A DNA stretch of 64,000 bases, taken from Lethocerus indicus (lineage: Eukaryota > Arthropoda > Insecta > Hemiptera > Belostomatidae). The position numbers and the translations under genes were made by a program. Shown here in pieces: positions 15,107 through 25,705 of the stretch (position 1 is the first letter of the stretch; each line of letters starts with the position of its first letter). The stretch spans positions 43,985,159-44,049,158 of the forward strand of contig JACDQD010000001.1 of the NCBI GenBank assembly GCA_019843655.1, read 5' to 3'. The notes below the pieces were generated by a model, which saw nothing but the letters and a program-made list of their open reading frames with translations, did no database searches and was not told the origin of the DNA.

Positions 15107-15297
15107 GGTGTTAGTCATTTTGGGACTTTGGATGGTTTTGGGCATCCTCACTGCACCGTCACTGTCGCTTGTTTTATTGTATCCCTTGATCTTTAGTGAA
15201 GTACATTTCACAGTTAAGCATATTTATGATTTTCAAATATATGGCAGGAAACCTATCTTATATTGTGTATTTACGATCATAAAAGTTTTCTTTTATG

Positions 15298-15490
15298 CCC
15301 AACGAACTTTAGTTGAGTACATTTCCACGCCACACTCAGTGGGGCGCTAGTATATCGGCGCAAGTGCACCAAACGAACTTTAGTTATGTACATTTCCGCA
15401 CCATCCTCAGGGGGCGCTAGTTTATCGGTGCAAGTGCACCCAACGAATTTAGTTAAGTACATGCCTGCACCACCCTCAGGGGGCACTAGT
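15298..15490. repeat. tandem ~70-bp repeat inside foldback copy 1
   Basis: Three imperfect units start at about 15298, 15369 and 15438. Each contains CAACGAA-TTTAGTT, GTACAT, then CTCAG-GGGGC-CTAGT and, in the first two, GCAAGTGCA. The same unit recurs in the opposite orientation in copy 3 (34858-35020). Confidence 0.9.
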
Positions 15491-15702
15491 TAATCTATAT
15501 CTAATAATTTTTATTGAAAGAGAAAGATATAAATAAATACGTAATATTTTAAGATAAAAATAAAAAAAAGGTAAGTCATAAAAAATATGCTTAAGTGTGA
15601 AATGTACTTCACTAAAGTTCAAGGGATACAATAAAATAAGTGACAGTGACGGTGCAGTGAGGATGCCCAAAAACCATCCAAAGTGCGAAAGTGATTACCA
15701 CC

Positions 15703-15739
15703 GCTACCGAAGATGGCGAGCGGCCGAAACCGGTCTAGC
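15703..15739 (+). ncRNA. hammerhead-like core (copy 1, right arm), probably inactive
   Basis: Same architecture as the left-arm copy, but the core reads CCGAAGA, replacing the invariant U4 by C. Stem I GCTA/TAGC, GAAA and ACCGGTC are kept. Established hammerhead rules predict little or no cleavage. Confidence 0.5.
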
Positions 15740-17706
15740 AAAAAACCAAACCAGCGAGAGGAGACAGAAACACATGAAATCTACGGTATTCAAACCCCTC
15801 GCAGACCACAAAATAGCTATGTTAAACTGGTATTCTAAACTTTTGACTTCAATTTCTAGTACATAATATAATAATGAATTCAGCAAAAACAATTGTTACC
15901 TCCTTATCTTCTTCAGTACAGGAGGATTCCATACTTTTGTTATCCCGAAGTAAAATTAATGATATGGAAAAAGGTTAAAGTTGCGAGTGGAGGCAGAAGA
16001 TCACAAGAACCATGGTAATGAGAAACATATTTTAACAACATCACAGAAGAACTAACACCAATAATCCTACTCTGTAAATATTAGGAGCCCATTTTACAAT
16101 CTGGAGAAGATATGTTATATGAAGGAGTAGTTATCCTTTAGGATTAGAATGTCGGGTCCGACAACTGATGAAATCAGAGAGAAGAAGACTCGTATCACTA
16201 AGACTGAAGCCATACACTTTACTTTTAGGTCGGAAAGAACAATCCGGTTCCAATATGAACGTTCTATTCTAACACGATGGATGTAATTCGAAGTCAGGTA
16301 TTGTGTATATAGGAGGGGGACAATTTAATACCGGGAACGGTTATTAGATTTTCTAATTATTGTTATTCATGTGCAATGGAATTTAATTTTCACGCTATAT
16401 TTAGAATTACTCTTGAGATTCTCTGTATAAACTCGATTGAATATTACTACGGCGCTAATGAAGATGGCTAATACTGATAAAAAAATCAGCATGGATCATA
16501 AGTGGATGAATATATGATGACCTTCCCAAACAAATGTTCTAAACTAAATGTGATCAAATTACATAACTCTCTATCTGTATATCTCTACAATGAAAATAAT
16601 ATCGGTATGGCTTGTACAACTGTGCCAATAGTAGTAGCAGTAGTAGCGGCCAAATGTGTCATATTCTGCCTATTATCAAACTACGACCGGGTAAGTGTTA
16701 ATGCTCCACGATACCCACGATAGATAACGGCAAGAATCCATTAATTTGAATCCACGGTTCAAAATCACGAATTTTCTGAATCACAGAAAATGAAAATCTG
16801 AAGTTAAATATGTGTACAACTTCAGAAAATCGTGAACTATTTTTTAACTCGCAGTTTTACCGAAAATTACAATGAAAGATTAGAACATGAATGAAAACTT
16901 ATTTTATATAAATCAAGTAAAGTATATAATAGGGCAAAGTATATAATAAGGTATAAATAAATTATAAAATCGTCAAAATAGCTCGAATTGTCGGAAAGAA
17001 AAATTTTCTGGTTTTCAGTGACGGTATCGATTATATATCTACGTGAGCGACGTTAGCGTCCTTGCTGGACAGCTGGATCGCCTTGTTGCTGTGGGAATTT
17101 TTCTTGTTTCTGTTACTGTTCAAACAGAGTCAGAAGAAGGTAAGAATAAGTAAGAAGTGGGGAGATATAGCAATTAGAGGGGGGCCGAGCGTCCCCCACC
17201 CAATCGATATTCCAGACAAACCCACCTTACCTACCTTCCACGGCGCATACTTTTTCAAATCGCCGCCGCGGCACCTCCCAAGTTACAATTCTCATCGAAA
17301 TTCCCAATTAGGGATCCCAAACGCACAGTGGAAGTGCAGCCAGGATGCCCCACAGTAGACACCTGAAAACGTTCTAGCAAAATACCAAACCAAATTATTA
17401 CCTTTGTTTGTACGGTACGAAACGACAAACAATTTGAGTGGAAAACTTCCGGACAAGAATACGACAAAAAAACATTACTAAGCTAGCCGGACTCAGCTCC
17501 CGCTATAGTCATTAGGATACTGTCGTTATTATATTGTGAGATCGGCTACCCACGAAGCAGGATGTATTCTTCAGCGGAGTGCCGCTTATTTCAGTCGCTC
17601 CGTCCAACAGTCCAGTTACTGCTGGCAAAAGTGAATTGAACATATCGAGTTGGTATGAACGTACAATAAAACTTTAATTTAATCATCCTCGATTCGGAAT
17701 TTATAG

Positions 17707-17888
17707 GACAGGAGAGATTCACCTGGATGACTAGAGTTTACTACAAGGACGCCCACGGGTGCATAATCATGTTCGACCTAGCGAATAAGAATTCCTTCTT
17801 GAATACGCTAAAGTGGAAAAGGGATTTGGACTCCAAGTGCACCCTAACAGACGGTAACCCCGTGCCCTGCATGCTTCTCGCTAACAAG
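17707..17888 (+). CDS. Rab29: Rab29/Rab32-family GTPase, exon 2
   Basis: Acceptor TTTATAG precedes 17707; the split Gly codon completes WDIAGQERF. The exon covers residues 81-141: switch II (GQERFTWMTRVYYKDAHG), IIMFDL, WKRDLDSK, and the guanine-specificity motif up to NK (N140, K141). Donor GTAAAA at 17889, phase 0. The bulky FTW in switch II is unusual compared with FTS or FGN in relatives. Confidence 0.93.
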
Positions 17889-18832
17889 GTAAAACGTTTA
17901 ACAAACGCTATTGCATATAGAAAGTATCCTTAAATCCAACTTGTTATTTTATTTTGTAAGAAAATGTTTCGTGGACATAATGGCCCAACTTATTCTGGTG
18001 TAAGATAATCGTTTATATAATTGTTTTGGTACATGATAGCTGAAAACTGTTAATAAATTGACTTTCTGTTTTATTGTATGCACAGTTAGTGTACCTATAA
18101 TAATATGATCAATTGTTTAATACATTATAAATATGGTGTGTACTGGTTACAAAAATAAAAATTAAAGTATCGAGTTAGTGAAAAATAGTATTTTAACAAT
18201 CATTCAATGCAAACGCTTTGTGTATAGTTGCACAAAGATAGACTGCACTGGAATTATTACGAATTATAATCTATCGCATGTTCTGTAGTTATATAAAGCA
18301 CTTCCCATTAAGTCATAATTGAATCTGAAAGAAAATTCATTCAAACCGGTAGTTTGAATCTGGCATAATTTAGATATAATTAGCTATCTGTTCCTGAATT
18401 TATGAATATAACTGTAGAGAGGCAGTCGACTTTTGTTTCTTATTCTGTAAAAATGTCAAAAAATAAAAATATTTGTAAATTGTATCGCAAAATTGGAGTA
18501 CGCACTGCAGAAAAAGGCCCTGTCAGCACTATTAGTGCCTCACAGTATGTTTGATACTGTGATGATAAGTTATTCATAGGATGAGGCGTCCGATAAAACA
18601 TTCTGTCGACACTGTCACTACGACTGTTACCCTCCGACCTGACAATATTATTGTCGCGCATTTTGCACGAACTATCTCTCCACTTCTCCACAACAATTCA
18701 TATCCAGTTCCACTAACTTAAAGTAAACCCCCTTCGGTTAAAATCGCTCGCGTGTCGACCTCTCTTGCATGTCAAGGCCCGATAAATGGACTTGAACAAA
18801 TTGCCCTGAATGCTCAAATGAACCTTTTCCAG

Positions 18833-18954
18833 TGCGATTTGCCCGAGCGGACTGTGGACCAAACGGAGATCGAAGCCTTCCACAAGGAGAACAACTTCAT
18901 CGGATGGACGGAAACTTCTGCCAAAGACGGGCTTATGGTCAATGACTCCATGAG
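18833..18954 (+). CDS. Rab29: Rab29/Rab32-family GTPase, exon 3
   Basis: Acceptor CCTTTTCCAG precedes 18833 and the exon opens with CD, completing NKCD. It encodes an acidic linker, FHKENNFIGWTETSAK (the G5 motif is ETSAK, residues 168-172) and NDSMR, with the last Arg codon split. Donor GTCTAT at 18955 is not consensus beyond GT, but the reading frame and homology on both sides fix it. Confidence 0.92.
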
Positions 18955-19687
18955 GTCTATCAACTTAAAATTCATACTTCACATCCATACGCCTTATGGA
19001 CGTTGCAATATTCATAAGTATAGATATTTATACCTAAACAGTATACTGGATACGGAACCGCTAACTTTTATTGTTTAATTGATTCAAACTATCAATTTTA
19101 TTGTATACAAATATTCAGAAAAGATAATCTGTACTGTCCATTATTCGAAGAAGATTACCGAAGCCCTCTAGTTTGTTTTAAATTACAGTATCTACAATGA
19201 CCATAATGTTACTTTCATTCTCGGTTTGGCACCATTTCGATTGTTCCGATCACTTACCGATCCTTTAATTTTTTCCACTTCCTTATTCCATGTTCCAGTA
19301 ATTGGAACCAGCCATTTATTATTGGTATTTGATGGGGGTCAGCTAGGGTTTGGGATGTTTTCTGTCTACACTACACCGGTTTCGGATTCTTCCCATTGTC
19401 GGTAGCATACCGCTAGTAATATGGTGAAATGCTATGGACTGGAAATGCTGACATACTGCGTTGTTGGCAGCCGGTACGGGCAGATACCGTATATTATTGA
19501 CGGATTGCTCTTTAGGATGGCGCAGATAATCCCTAATAACGATGATATTCTACGCTCTCGCGGGCCCTCGTACGGATAGGTAGAAAATAAAGAGGGAAAA
19601 GCTTCCATATGCCAACGAATCGGTAGATATTGCAAAAATGTAAAAAAAAGTTTTATCAGAAAATTAAAAGCGAACATTGTTTTACAG

Positions 19688-19817
19688 ATTCCTCATCGAG
19701 ATAATGATGCAGAATGAAGGAATAATCGTCGACGGTTACACAACGCAGATGCAGTCGAGAGCGAGTATAAGCCTCGGTATCAAGGAGCCTCCTGTACAGA
19801 AAAAGTGTTTCTGTTGA
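19688..19817 (+). CDS. Rab29: Rab29/Rab32-family GTPase, exon 4 with prenylation tail
   Basis: Acceptor TTTTACAG ends at 19687. The exon finishes the last helix (FLIEIMMQNE) and a variable tail, and ends KKCFC then TGA at 19815-19817. The C-x-C end (C222, C224) is a Rab geranylgeranylation signal for membrane anchoring. I saw no AATAAA in the next 240 bases; the polyadenylation site is undetermined. Confidence 0.93.
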
Positions 19818-20301
19818 TTTTTATATAATCAGACCTTTATACGATCCAATTTATTATTGTGTAATATATTAATATTGTTATAAGGATTTAATTGTAACGT
19901 TTTATAGTAATATATTTATATTGCTGTTCGATTCTAATTGCGTGTAAACGTTCCCGAAAACTTCATTAACGTTTTATACAAAACTCTTTTTAAACATTTA
20001 ATTTTGCAGAAATTTAATTAAACTGGGCCTTGTGTAAAATTCGGCCAATATATTGAAAACATGTATGGTGAAATTAAATTTTGAGCCCGAAAAGAGTCAA
20101 GGATGGAATTATCCCAATCGTGGATCCTTTAAAAAAGGATGGTCCTTTATTTCATTTTGTCGGTACATTATTACACAGTTACGCTTATTCTGAAAACGAT
20201 TCCATTACATGTTTTTCGTAATCGTTCTTTGATTTAAAAATGTAATTTTTTTTACCGTAGGTTCGTGGTGTTTCTGTCTCCTCTCGCTGGTTTGGTCTTT
20301 T

Positions 20302-20338
20302 GCTAAACCGGTTTCGGCTGCTCGCCATCTTCAGTAGC
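20302..20338 (-). ncRNA. candidate small hammerhead ribozyme (copy 2, left arm)
   Basis: Minus-strand GCTA, CTGAAGA, U, GGC-GAGCA-GCC, GAAA, ACCGGT, then U17 and TAGC. The residue before the cleavage site is U instead of the usual C, which is tolerated but slower in known hammerheads. Stem I and stem II pair fully. Confidence 0.55.
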
Positions 20339-20470
20339 AGTGTTAGTCACTGTTGCCACTTTGGATGTTTTTTGTTTCACTTGTACTGTCACAAGTACTG
20401 TCGACAGTCAAAGTGACAGTGCAGTGAGGATGCCCGAAAACCATCCAAAGTGCAAACAGTGACTAACACC

Positions 20471-20507
20471 GCTACTGAAGATGGCGAGCAGCCGAAACCG
20501 GTCTAGC
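20471..20507 (+). ncRNA. candidate small hammerhead ribozyme (copy 2, right arm)
   Basis: Full match to the motif: stem I GCTA/TAGC, CTGAAGA, an extra U, GGC-GAGCA-GCC, GAAA, ACCGGTC. With 15070-15106 it is the best-preserved copy; the two are identical over the 37 nt. Confidence 0.6.
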
Positions 20508-21831
20508 AAAAGACCAAACCAACGAGAGGAAACAGAAACACCACGAACCTACGGTATTCCAACCCCTCGCCGACCAGGTATATTAAACTAATTTTTTTTA
20601 TGTTCGCAAACTTGAAAATCACTGAAACTATTGAAAAAAATACCACCCGTGACTGCATCTCTAAATCTATCGAGGGTACAACATAATACCATGAAAATTA
20701 GTCTATGAATAAATAATAAATAAATATTACCACGAATATTTATTTAGGTTCCTTAGATTATCAACCTTGTTCCATGATAGAAAATTTACATTTTAAGTAA
20801 CATTAATCAATCCTAGAATGCTTTTAATTTATTTGATTCTTTTTCTCCAAAATATAATATATTTTCAAATAATAGAAAAATTAGAATATTATTTTTATTT
20901 AATTAAACTGCAATAACCTAATGTTGAGACAAAAAAGGATTTTTGGGTTATTGTACATGTTGGCAAGCTCTTCTTACATTTATGAATACTTCTTATCTTT
21001 ACCATTTTATTAGGAATGCTGCTCCATTTAAAGAATATAGACATTAACATGACTAATCTATCAGGATTCCTCTACATATTATGTTTATGTATAATCTTTA
21101 TGAGTGCTATTTTTCCTGCTGAAAAAACCATACAGTTAATAAGTATTAATAATAATAAGTATTATTGCATAATTTTTATATTATAAAAAACAGAATTTTT
21201 TTAATAGCAAATACCTGTTCATTCTAATATATGTTATTATAAGGTTTTAGGGAGATAATTTCAATTTAATTTTTCAATAATTCTATTATATTACTATACT
21301 TTATATTTGTTAAGATAATTTTGCTGAAACTATTGTAATAAAGTATAGATTAACTGACCTCATCTTGTGCTGGAAGGATTCAGGACTGAGGATAATGCAG
21401 TCTATAGTTTAATATTCTAACATATTCAAGGCATTACTTTTCTTAGTATCCATATAATGGTTAAATCAATTTTAAAATAATATGTGTCAGACAGGAACAT
21501 TAAATATTTTGTACATTTTTTACCAGTTAACAAATCCCGTAAGGTGATTAGAATAACATTAATTTATTACATCGATATTCATTTTTCATCTAAAGCAAGT
21601 ATCACATATGTCTAAATTCCTAAATATGAGATAAAGGTGAATTTTTAAGTATGGATGTATAATGATTAGTCATGTCCTATATGGATTCATCCTGAAACCA
21701 TATATCAATAATTATACTTGGAAAAGAAATATTCAAAACAAAAAATCAAATGATGTAACAAAAAATTCCTAGTCCTAGTGTTAAAAAATGCTAGCAATGG
21801 TTAAACAGATTTTATTTTATCTCTGGGGTTG

Positions 21832-21835
<4 letters not shown>

Positions 21836-21882
<47 letters not shown>
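21836..21882. repeat. (TA)n microsatellite
   Basis: About 23 uninterrupted TA units inside the CpG-poor segment. Confidence 0.95.
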
Positions 21883-21885
<3 letters not shown>

Positions 21886-23114
21886 CTTAGTTTTCCTATA
21901 AACAAAGTATATGATATAAACACAAGCAATAAATAATGATTAAACAGGAGTTGTTGCTGCTGTCAGTGACTCATGCTTTCGATGTGAAGATATGCTATTT
22001 CTTATGTCTCTCACTTTGTTTTCCAAACTATTCTTGTACTGAAAAAGAGACCACATTAGAATCAGTTAAATCAGGCAACAATGGTATATCAATATTTTAT
22101 TGTTTTTCTTATATATAATTAATATCAATTTATTTCGTATACCATTAAGATTTGTCTTTTGGCATTAGGTATTTTTTTTATAACATAAAAAATTTTAATT
22201 CCTAAATTAACATTACTTTCATATCACTCTTGTATAAGTATATATTATTTATATATAGTCCCCCAAGCTGGTAGGCTGTTAAATTTGTAAGTGAAGGAAA
22301 AATAAAATGTGATGTGTATGTCTGCTTCACTAGAGGATATTAAGATATATGGTATTCTCCTTTATATTGAATGCAATTATGCATTAACATTTCATCTACA
22401 TCAACTTTATTATAAGAAATTAAATATCAATATACATCACTGAAGAAAAACATCGAGACAAAACCTGGTATACACTAATACCAAATAATAAATTCTGTAA
22501 AATTTATATTTGCAATATATTGAATTTTTGTGTATATATTTCAAATTGATGACATGGTTGTAATAATTTTTTATATTAATAGAAACAATAAAAGTAATGA
22601 CTGAAGGATATAATTATGCTATAGAGAAATTGAAAACAATATGCACTAAAATAAATATAAACACAAATAAATATTATCACAATTTAATTAAAATTTACAC
22701 ATGTTGCCAGAATATTTGTGTTATATCAATAATACTTAACTGAAGATGAATATAACAATTGAGAAATAAATTAATGAATGCAATATACTGTGCAATATTC
22801 CTGAAATATACTGTTGTTTTTAATTAAATTTGTCTTAAAATATGGTATGTATTTAAATGATATATTCTTATACATAAATTACATATTATTTAAAGCAGTT
22901 CTAAATTATAACTGATAAAAATATTCTACATCAAATAAATCTTGTAGTGTTCAATTCAGAAGATATGGTGTGGTATTAAAACATATCAATCACCCAGAAA
23001 ATAATTGTTCAACTGTTTTACCATTTAAAATGTAATTTCAATATGAGGAGTATAACAGGTAATGAATAATATTTTATCTGAGGTTGAAACTGTTTGGTTC
23101 AAAGATAATAAATT

Positions 23115-23291
23115 TTAAATACAATACACATTATATGACAAAAAGCTTTTATATAACAGGGCTTTTATAAGCATTATATATGCCATTGTAGATAAATAAT
23201 AACAATCTTCTGATTTCCTATAAGAAGAAATATTGTTATAATCTTTTTTTATAACAAAGCAGCACAGCAGCTGCAGTGTTTCAAGTTGCAG
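23115..23291 (-). CDS. tentative terminal exon of the coiled-coil gene
   Basis: After an ATACCAG acceptor-like site, a frame in phase 0 with the preceding exon stays open for 58 codons and ends at TAA (23117-23115). It begins LQLETLQLLCCFVIKKDYNN and is hydrophobic and Tyr-rich near the end. The acceptor has no pyrimidine tract, so support is weak. The alternative is read-through of the exon at 23694, which reaches a stop near 23634 after a hydrophobic, microsatellite-derived stretch. Confidence 0.22.
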   Translation of the reverse strand: MQLETLQLLCCFVIKKDYNNISSYRKSEDCYYLSTMAYIMLIKALLYKSFLSYNVYCI

Positions 23292-23693
23292 CTGGTATTT
23301 CTAAATAACTTAAAATATATCCAGGTAATACTGTATTACCATGGTATATACTTCCTTAGAAAATGGTAGGGAGTTACCAGAAAATCTATAAACTCCTTTC
23401 TATTCTGTTTATATACTCTACATATTTTCCAGTAATGTGGCACTTTATTTAGACTTCTTATTTGCGACGTTGTTGAGTTGCTCAGTTCAGTTGACTCCTT
23501 ATGTTCAGTTGTTTTATGTTATCATTTTTATTATATTAAAGTTTATATATTATCTCTTATAAATCTATAAGATTAATAAGAGACGATTAATAGAGATTAT
23601 ATCTCTATGGGTTTGTATTACACATTGTTATATACAGATATGGTACCACACAAAAACACACACACAAATATAAAACGAAATACCCAATTTCAC

Positions 23694-23792
23694 CTGCATT
23701 TCTTGCTGAAGGCGAATTTTCACATCGCTCACATTTTGGTCTAATTGTTTAATTTCGGTTTGCAACCGCTTTGCCATTATAGTATAATTTCC
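23694..23792 (-). CDS. coiled-coil protein, downstream exon
   Basis: A 99-nt exon in phase 0 at both ends: acceptor TTATTTCAG before 23792, donor GTGAAA at 23693. The 33 residues include MAKRLQTEIKQLDQNVSDVK and RLQQEMQ, with hydrophobic residues at heptad spacing, continuing the helical character of the two upstream exons. The donor is weak, so the exon could also read on. Confidence 0.65.
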
Positions 23793-23982
23793 CTGAAATA
23801 AATGAGGTTTATAAACGTTAAACTCAGGACATAAAAGGAGCCAAGGAAATCAAATTAAATAAAATTCATGCTTGCAAGCTTTTATTATATGTGTCACCCG
23901 GAGTCGCGCGGTCTCCAAAGTCTGCATTATAATATAAGTTGAAATATGCCTTTCCTAAATATTGATTGTTATAGCAACTTAC

Positions 23983-24180
23983 GAGTTTAGAAGGTGGGAA
24001 TTTGTTAGTTTTGTTGGTTTGCGAATTCTGATTTTCGTGCAGGAGAGACTTGGCTATTGATTCCTTGCTGCTCTGAAGAGTTTCGTTTTTCAGGCAGTTT
24101 TCCACAGTTTCCTTTTCCATTTCTAAGGCCTCTATTTCTTTGGTCTCGGCATCGCACATGTTCTGCCACTGGAGGTCTAT
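23983..24180 (-). CDS. coiled-coil protein, middle exon
   Basis: A 198-nt exon in phase 0 at both ends: acceptor GTTATAG before 24180 and a perfect donor GTAAGT at 23982. It encodes 66 residues starting IDLQWQNMCDAETKEIEALE, a charged Glu/Lys-rich helix, then a Ser/Asn/Gln-rich spacer (HENQNSQTNKTNK) before the splice. The other reading of the tandem acceptor hits a stop, which fixes the splice choice. Confidence 0.7.
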
Positions 24181-25580
24181 CTATAACACATGGCATTTTA
24201 GATTCATTTCCACCGAACTTTAAGTACACTTTCTTCAAAAGCGGTTTTCTAAATCTTTCACGATTCCCAACAGAACAAAAGATTCGGTTAATTAGGGAAG
24301 CGTAACGAGTGGAACAGCGGTTAATTCTTCTCGTCATTGATCTATTTGGGATACAGCTTTTCCTCATAATATCGATGGCTGAACTTCAGAACTTGGATTC
24401 GAGTTCTATGACAAATAATAGTCGTTTTATATTCACATTTTAAAACAACAAATTATGACAAGCATGTAAAAACAGAAAACAAAAATCGAATCTATTGAAT
24501 TTCCTCCAACTTAAAAAAAAGGTGGAAGGTGTTTTTCCTCCAACTTATTAACTTAACAAGTACTAATTTTGTTGTTCGAACTTTATTATGCATACGTATG
24601 CGTTTTCAGTAATTAAGTATAGTATACTAATCGGAATTTACGTAGTTTTAGACAGTATTTCAGTCGCTCGGAATGAAAATTGGTACAAACGAGACGGACA
24701 GAGCAAGTAAGCGGTGACACGTCGCGATGAATATTTACGGAGATTAAGTTATTAAAATAGCGCGTGGTGGTTCGGGGTTGGGGGTGGGTGTAAAGGCGAT
24801 GTCCACTGAAAGCCCGCTGATTTATCGGGGCTTCAATTAGCGCGCGCCCGAGTAGCCGCAGTAACGCATCCGCGCGATACCGTTTATTTTCATTTGGTAG
24901 CCTAATCGAAGGAATTATTCCTTTAGTCCCGCACTCCAAATTGGATCGGATGCGCCCGGTCTAAATCATCGACATTCGGGGGTTCGATTTTTTTCGCTTT
25001 TTCCCGGCCTCACTCCGCACATTTCTGAATCTAATATTCGAAAAGCCGCGTTTTAAACGACTCCGAAAGCCGGGATTTATTAACGGAAATCGTAAATTAT
25101 TGTTTTTGATATCTACAATTCGTTGACTGATAGATGGGGGAACTCGTTGACCGACGCGAGTGGAATTAGTTGCAAGAAAAATCCGGTAGATGGTACGAAC
25201 GCCGGCAACCGCGGCATCAGTTTAACGGCGGATCATACATCCGGAATATTAGACATCGACATTTAGAGTGAATCTGAAACTCGGATTAATCGGAACATTT
25301 ATTTATATTATTATTTGTTTATCAACACGAAAATATAATTAACAGTGAAGTGACAGTGCTCACGCAACATGCTACTAGCGATGGTGAAAAGGTCCAGTTT
25401 GGATTAGGACTAAAATTGGCGAACGGTGACGGAAAATATCCCGAATTTAGTTGTTCCATAATATGTACAACATTTATTGATTGGCAAAATGATTCATTAT
25501 GTAGGTAAAACTAAAAGCTAACTAACTATAAAAAATAAAAATTAAAACAAAAACCCTCCAAAAATATTTATATTCGTTAC

Positions 25581-25705
25581 CTGCGTTCTCTGTTGTCTTA
25601 CTTTGTCTTTAAGGTTCGACAGACAGTTTAACAATTCGTTATGTCGATTTAGCTCCTCGATCCTTTCCCGAAGAACTTTCTCCGCTTCGACCGACAGTTC
25701 CATCC
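25581..25705 (-). CDS. coiled-coil protein, first recognised exon
   Basis: Acceptor CATCTTTCCAG precedes GGATGG; the donor after CAG is GTAACG at 25580. From ATG at 25703 the frame gives 41 residues beginning MELSVEAEKVLRERIEELNR and ending KVRQQRTQ, strongly heptad-patterned. With the next two exons this gives at least 140 residues of mostly coiled coil, a texture usual for kinetochore, centrosome or axonemal proteins. I do not recognise the family. The ATG follows an acceptor, so either the leader is spliced or the exon is internal and the protein begins further upstream. The intron to the next exon is 1.4 kb and contains ordinary CpG-bearing sequence. Confidence 0.65.

Larger units (their letters stand above)
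15029..15836. mobile_element. foldback element, copy 1, in Rab intron 1
   Basis: Long inverted arms (about 15029-15238 against about 15575-15805) are nearly identical when one is reverse-complemented. Each arm holds a hammerhead-like core. The centre has about 70-bp tandem units. A 15-bp direct repeat (AAACTTTTGACTTCA) at 15014-15028 and 15837-15851 brackets the element and looks like a target-site duplication. The right end continues past the palindrome into a tail (GGTATTC, CCCCTCGC, GACCA) shared with the outer sequence of the other two copies. No protein is encoded. A 15-bp duplication suits retro-insertion better than a cut-and-paste transposon. Confidence 0.85.
20253..20556. mobile_element. 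foldback element, copy 2 (short form)
   Basis: Arms of about 120 bp are almost perfectly inverted (TACCGTAGGTTCGTGG at the left, its complement at the right), separated by about 60 bp that contains AGTGACAGTGCAGTGAGG. It lacks the tandem-repeat centre of copies 1 and 3. The tail GGTATTCC-AACCCCTCGC follows on the right, as in copy 1. It lies 436 bases downstream of the Rab stop codon. Confidence 0.9.
20581..23690. other. AT-rich, CpG-depleted segment
   Basis: I counted 13 CpG in about 3.1 kb, with none between about 22,455 and 23,464, and only A/T-rich sequence throughout. No recognisable protein is encoded apart from the tentative exon at 23115-23291. It lies directly downstream of the coiled-coil exons in minus-strand sense, so long 3' UTR or intron sequence is the simplest reading. 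A (TA)n tract sits at 21836-21882. Confidence 0.8.

Noticed and set aside
18440..18691. 83-codon frame in Rab intron 3 region
   Set aside because: Lies on the minus strand within an intron, with no domain or splice support.
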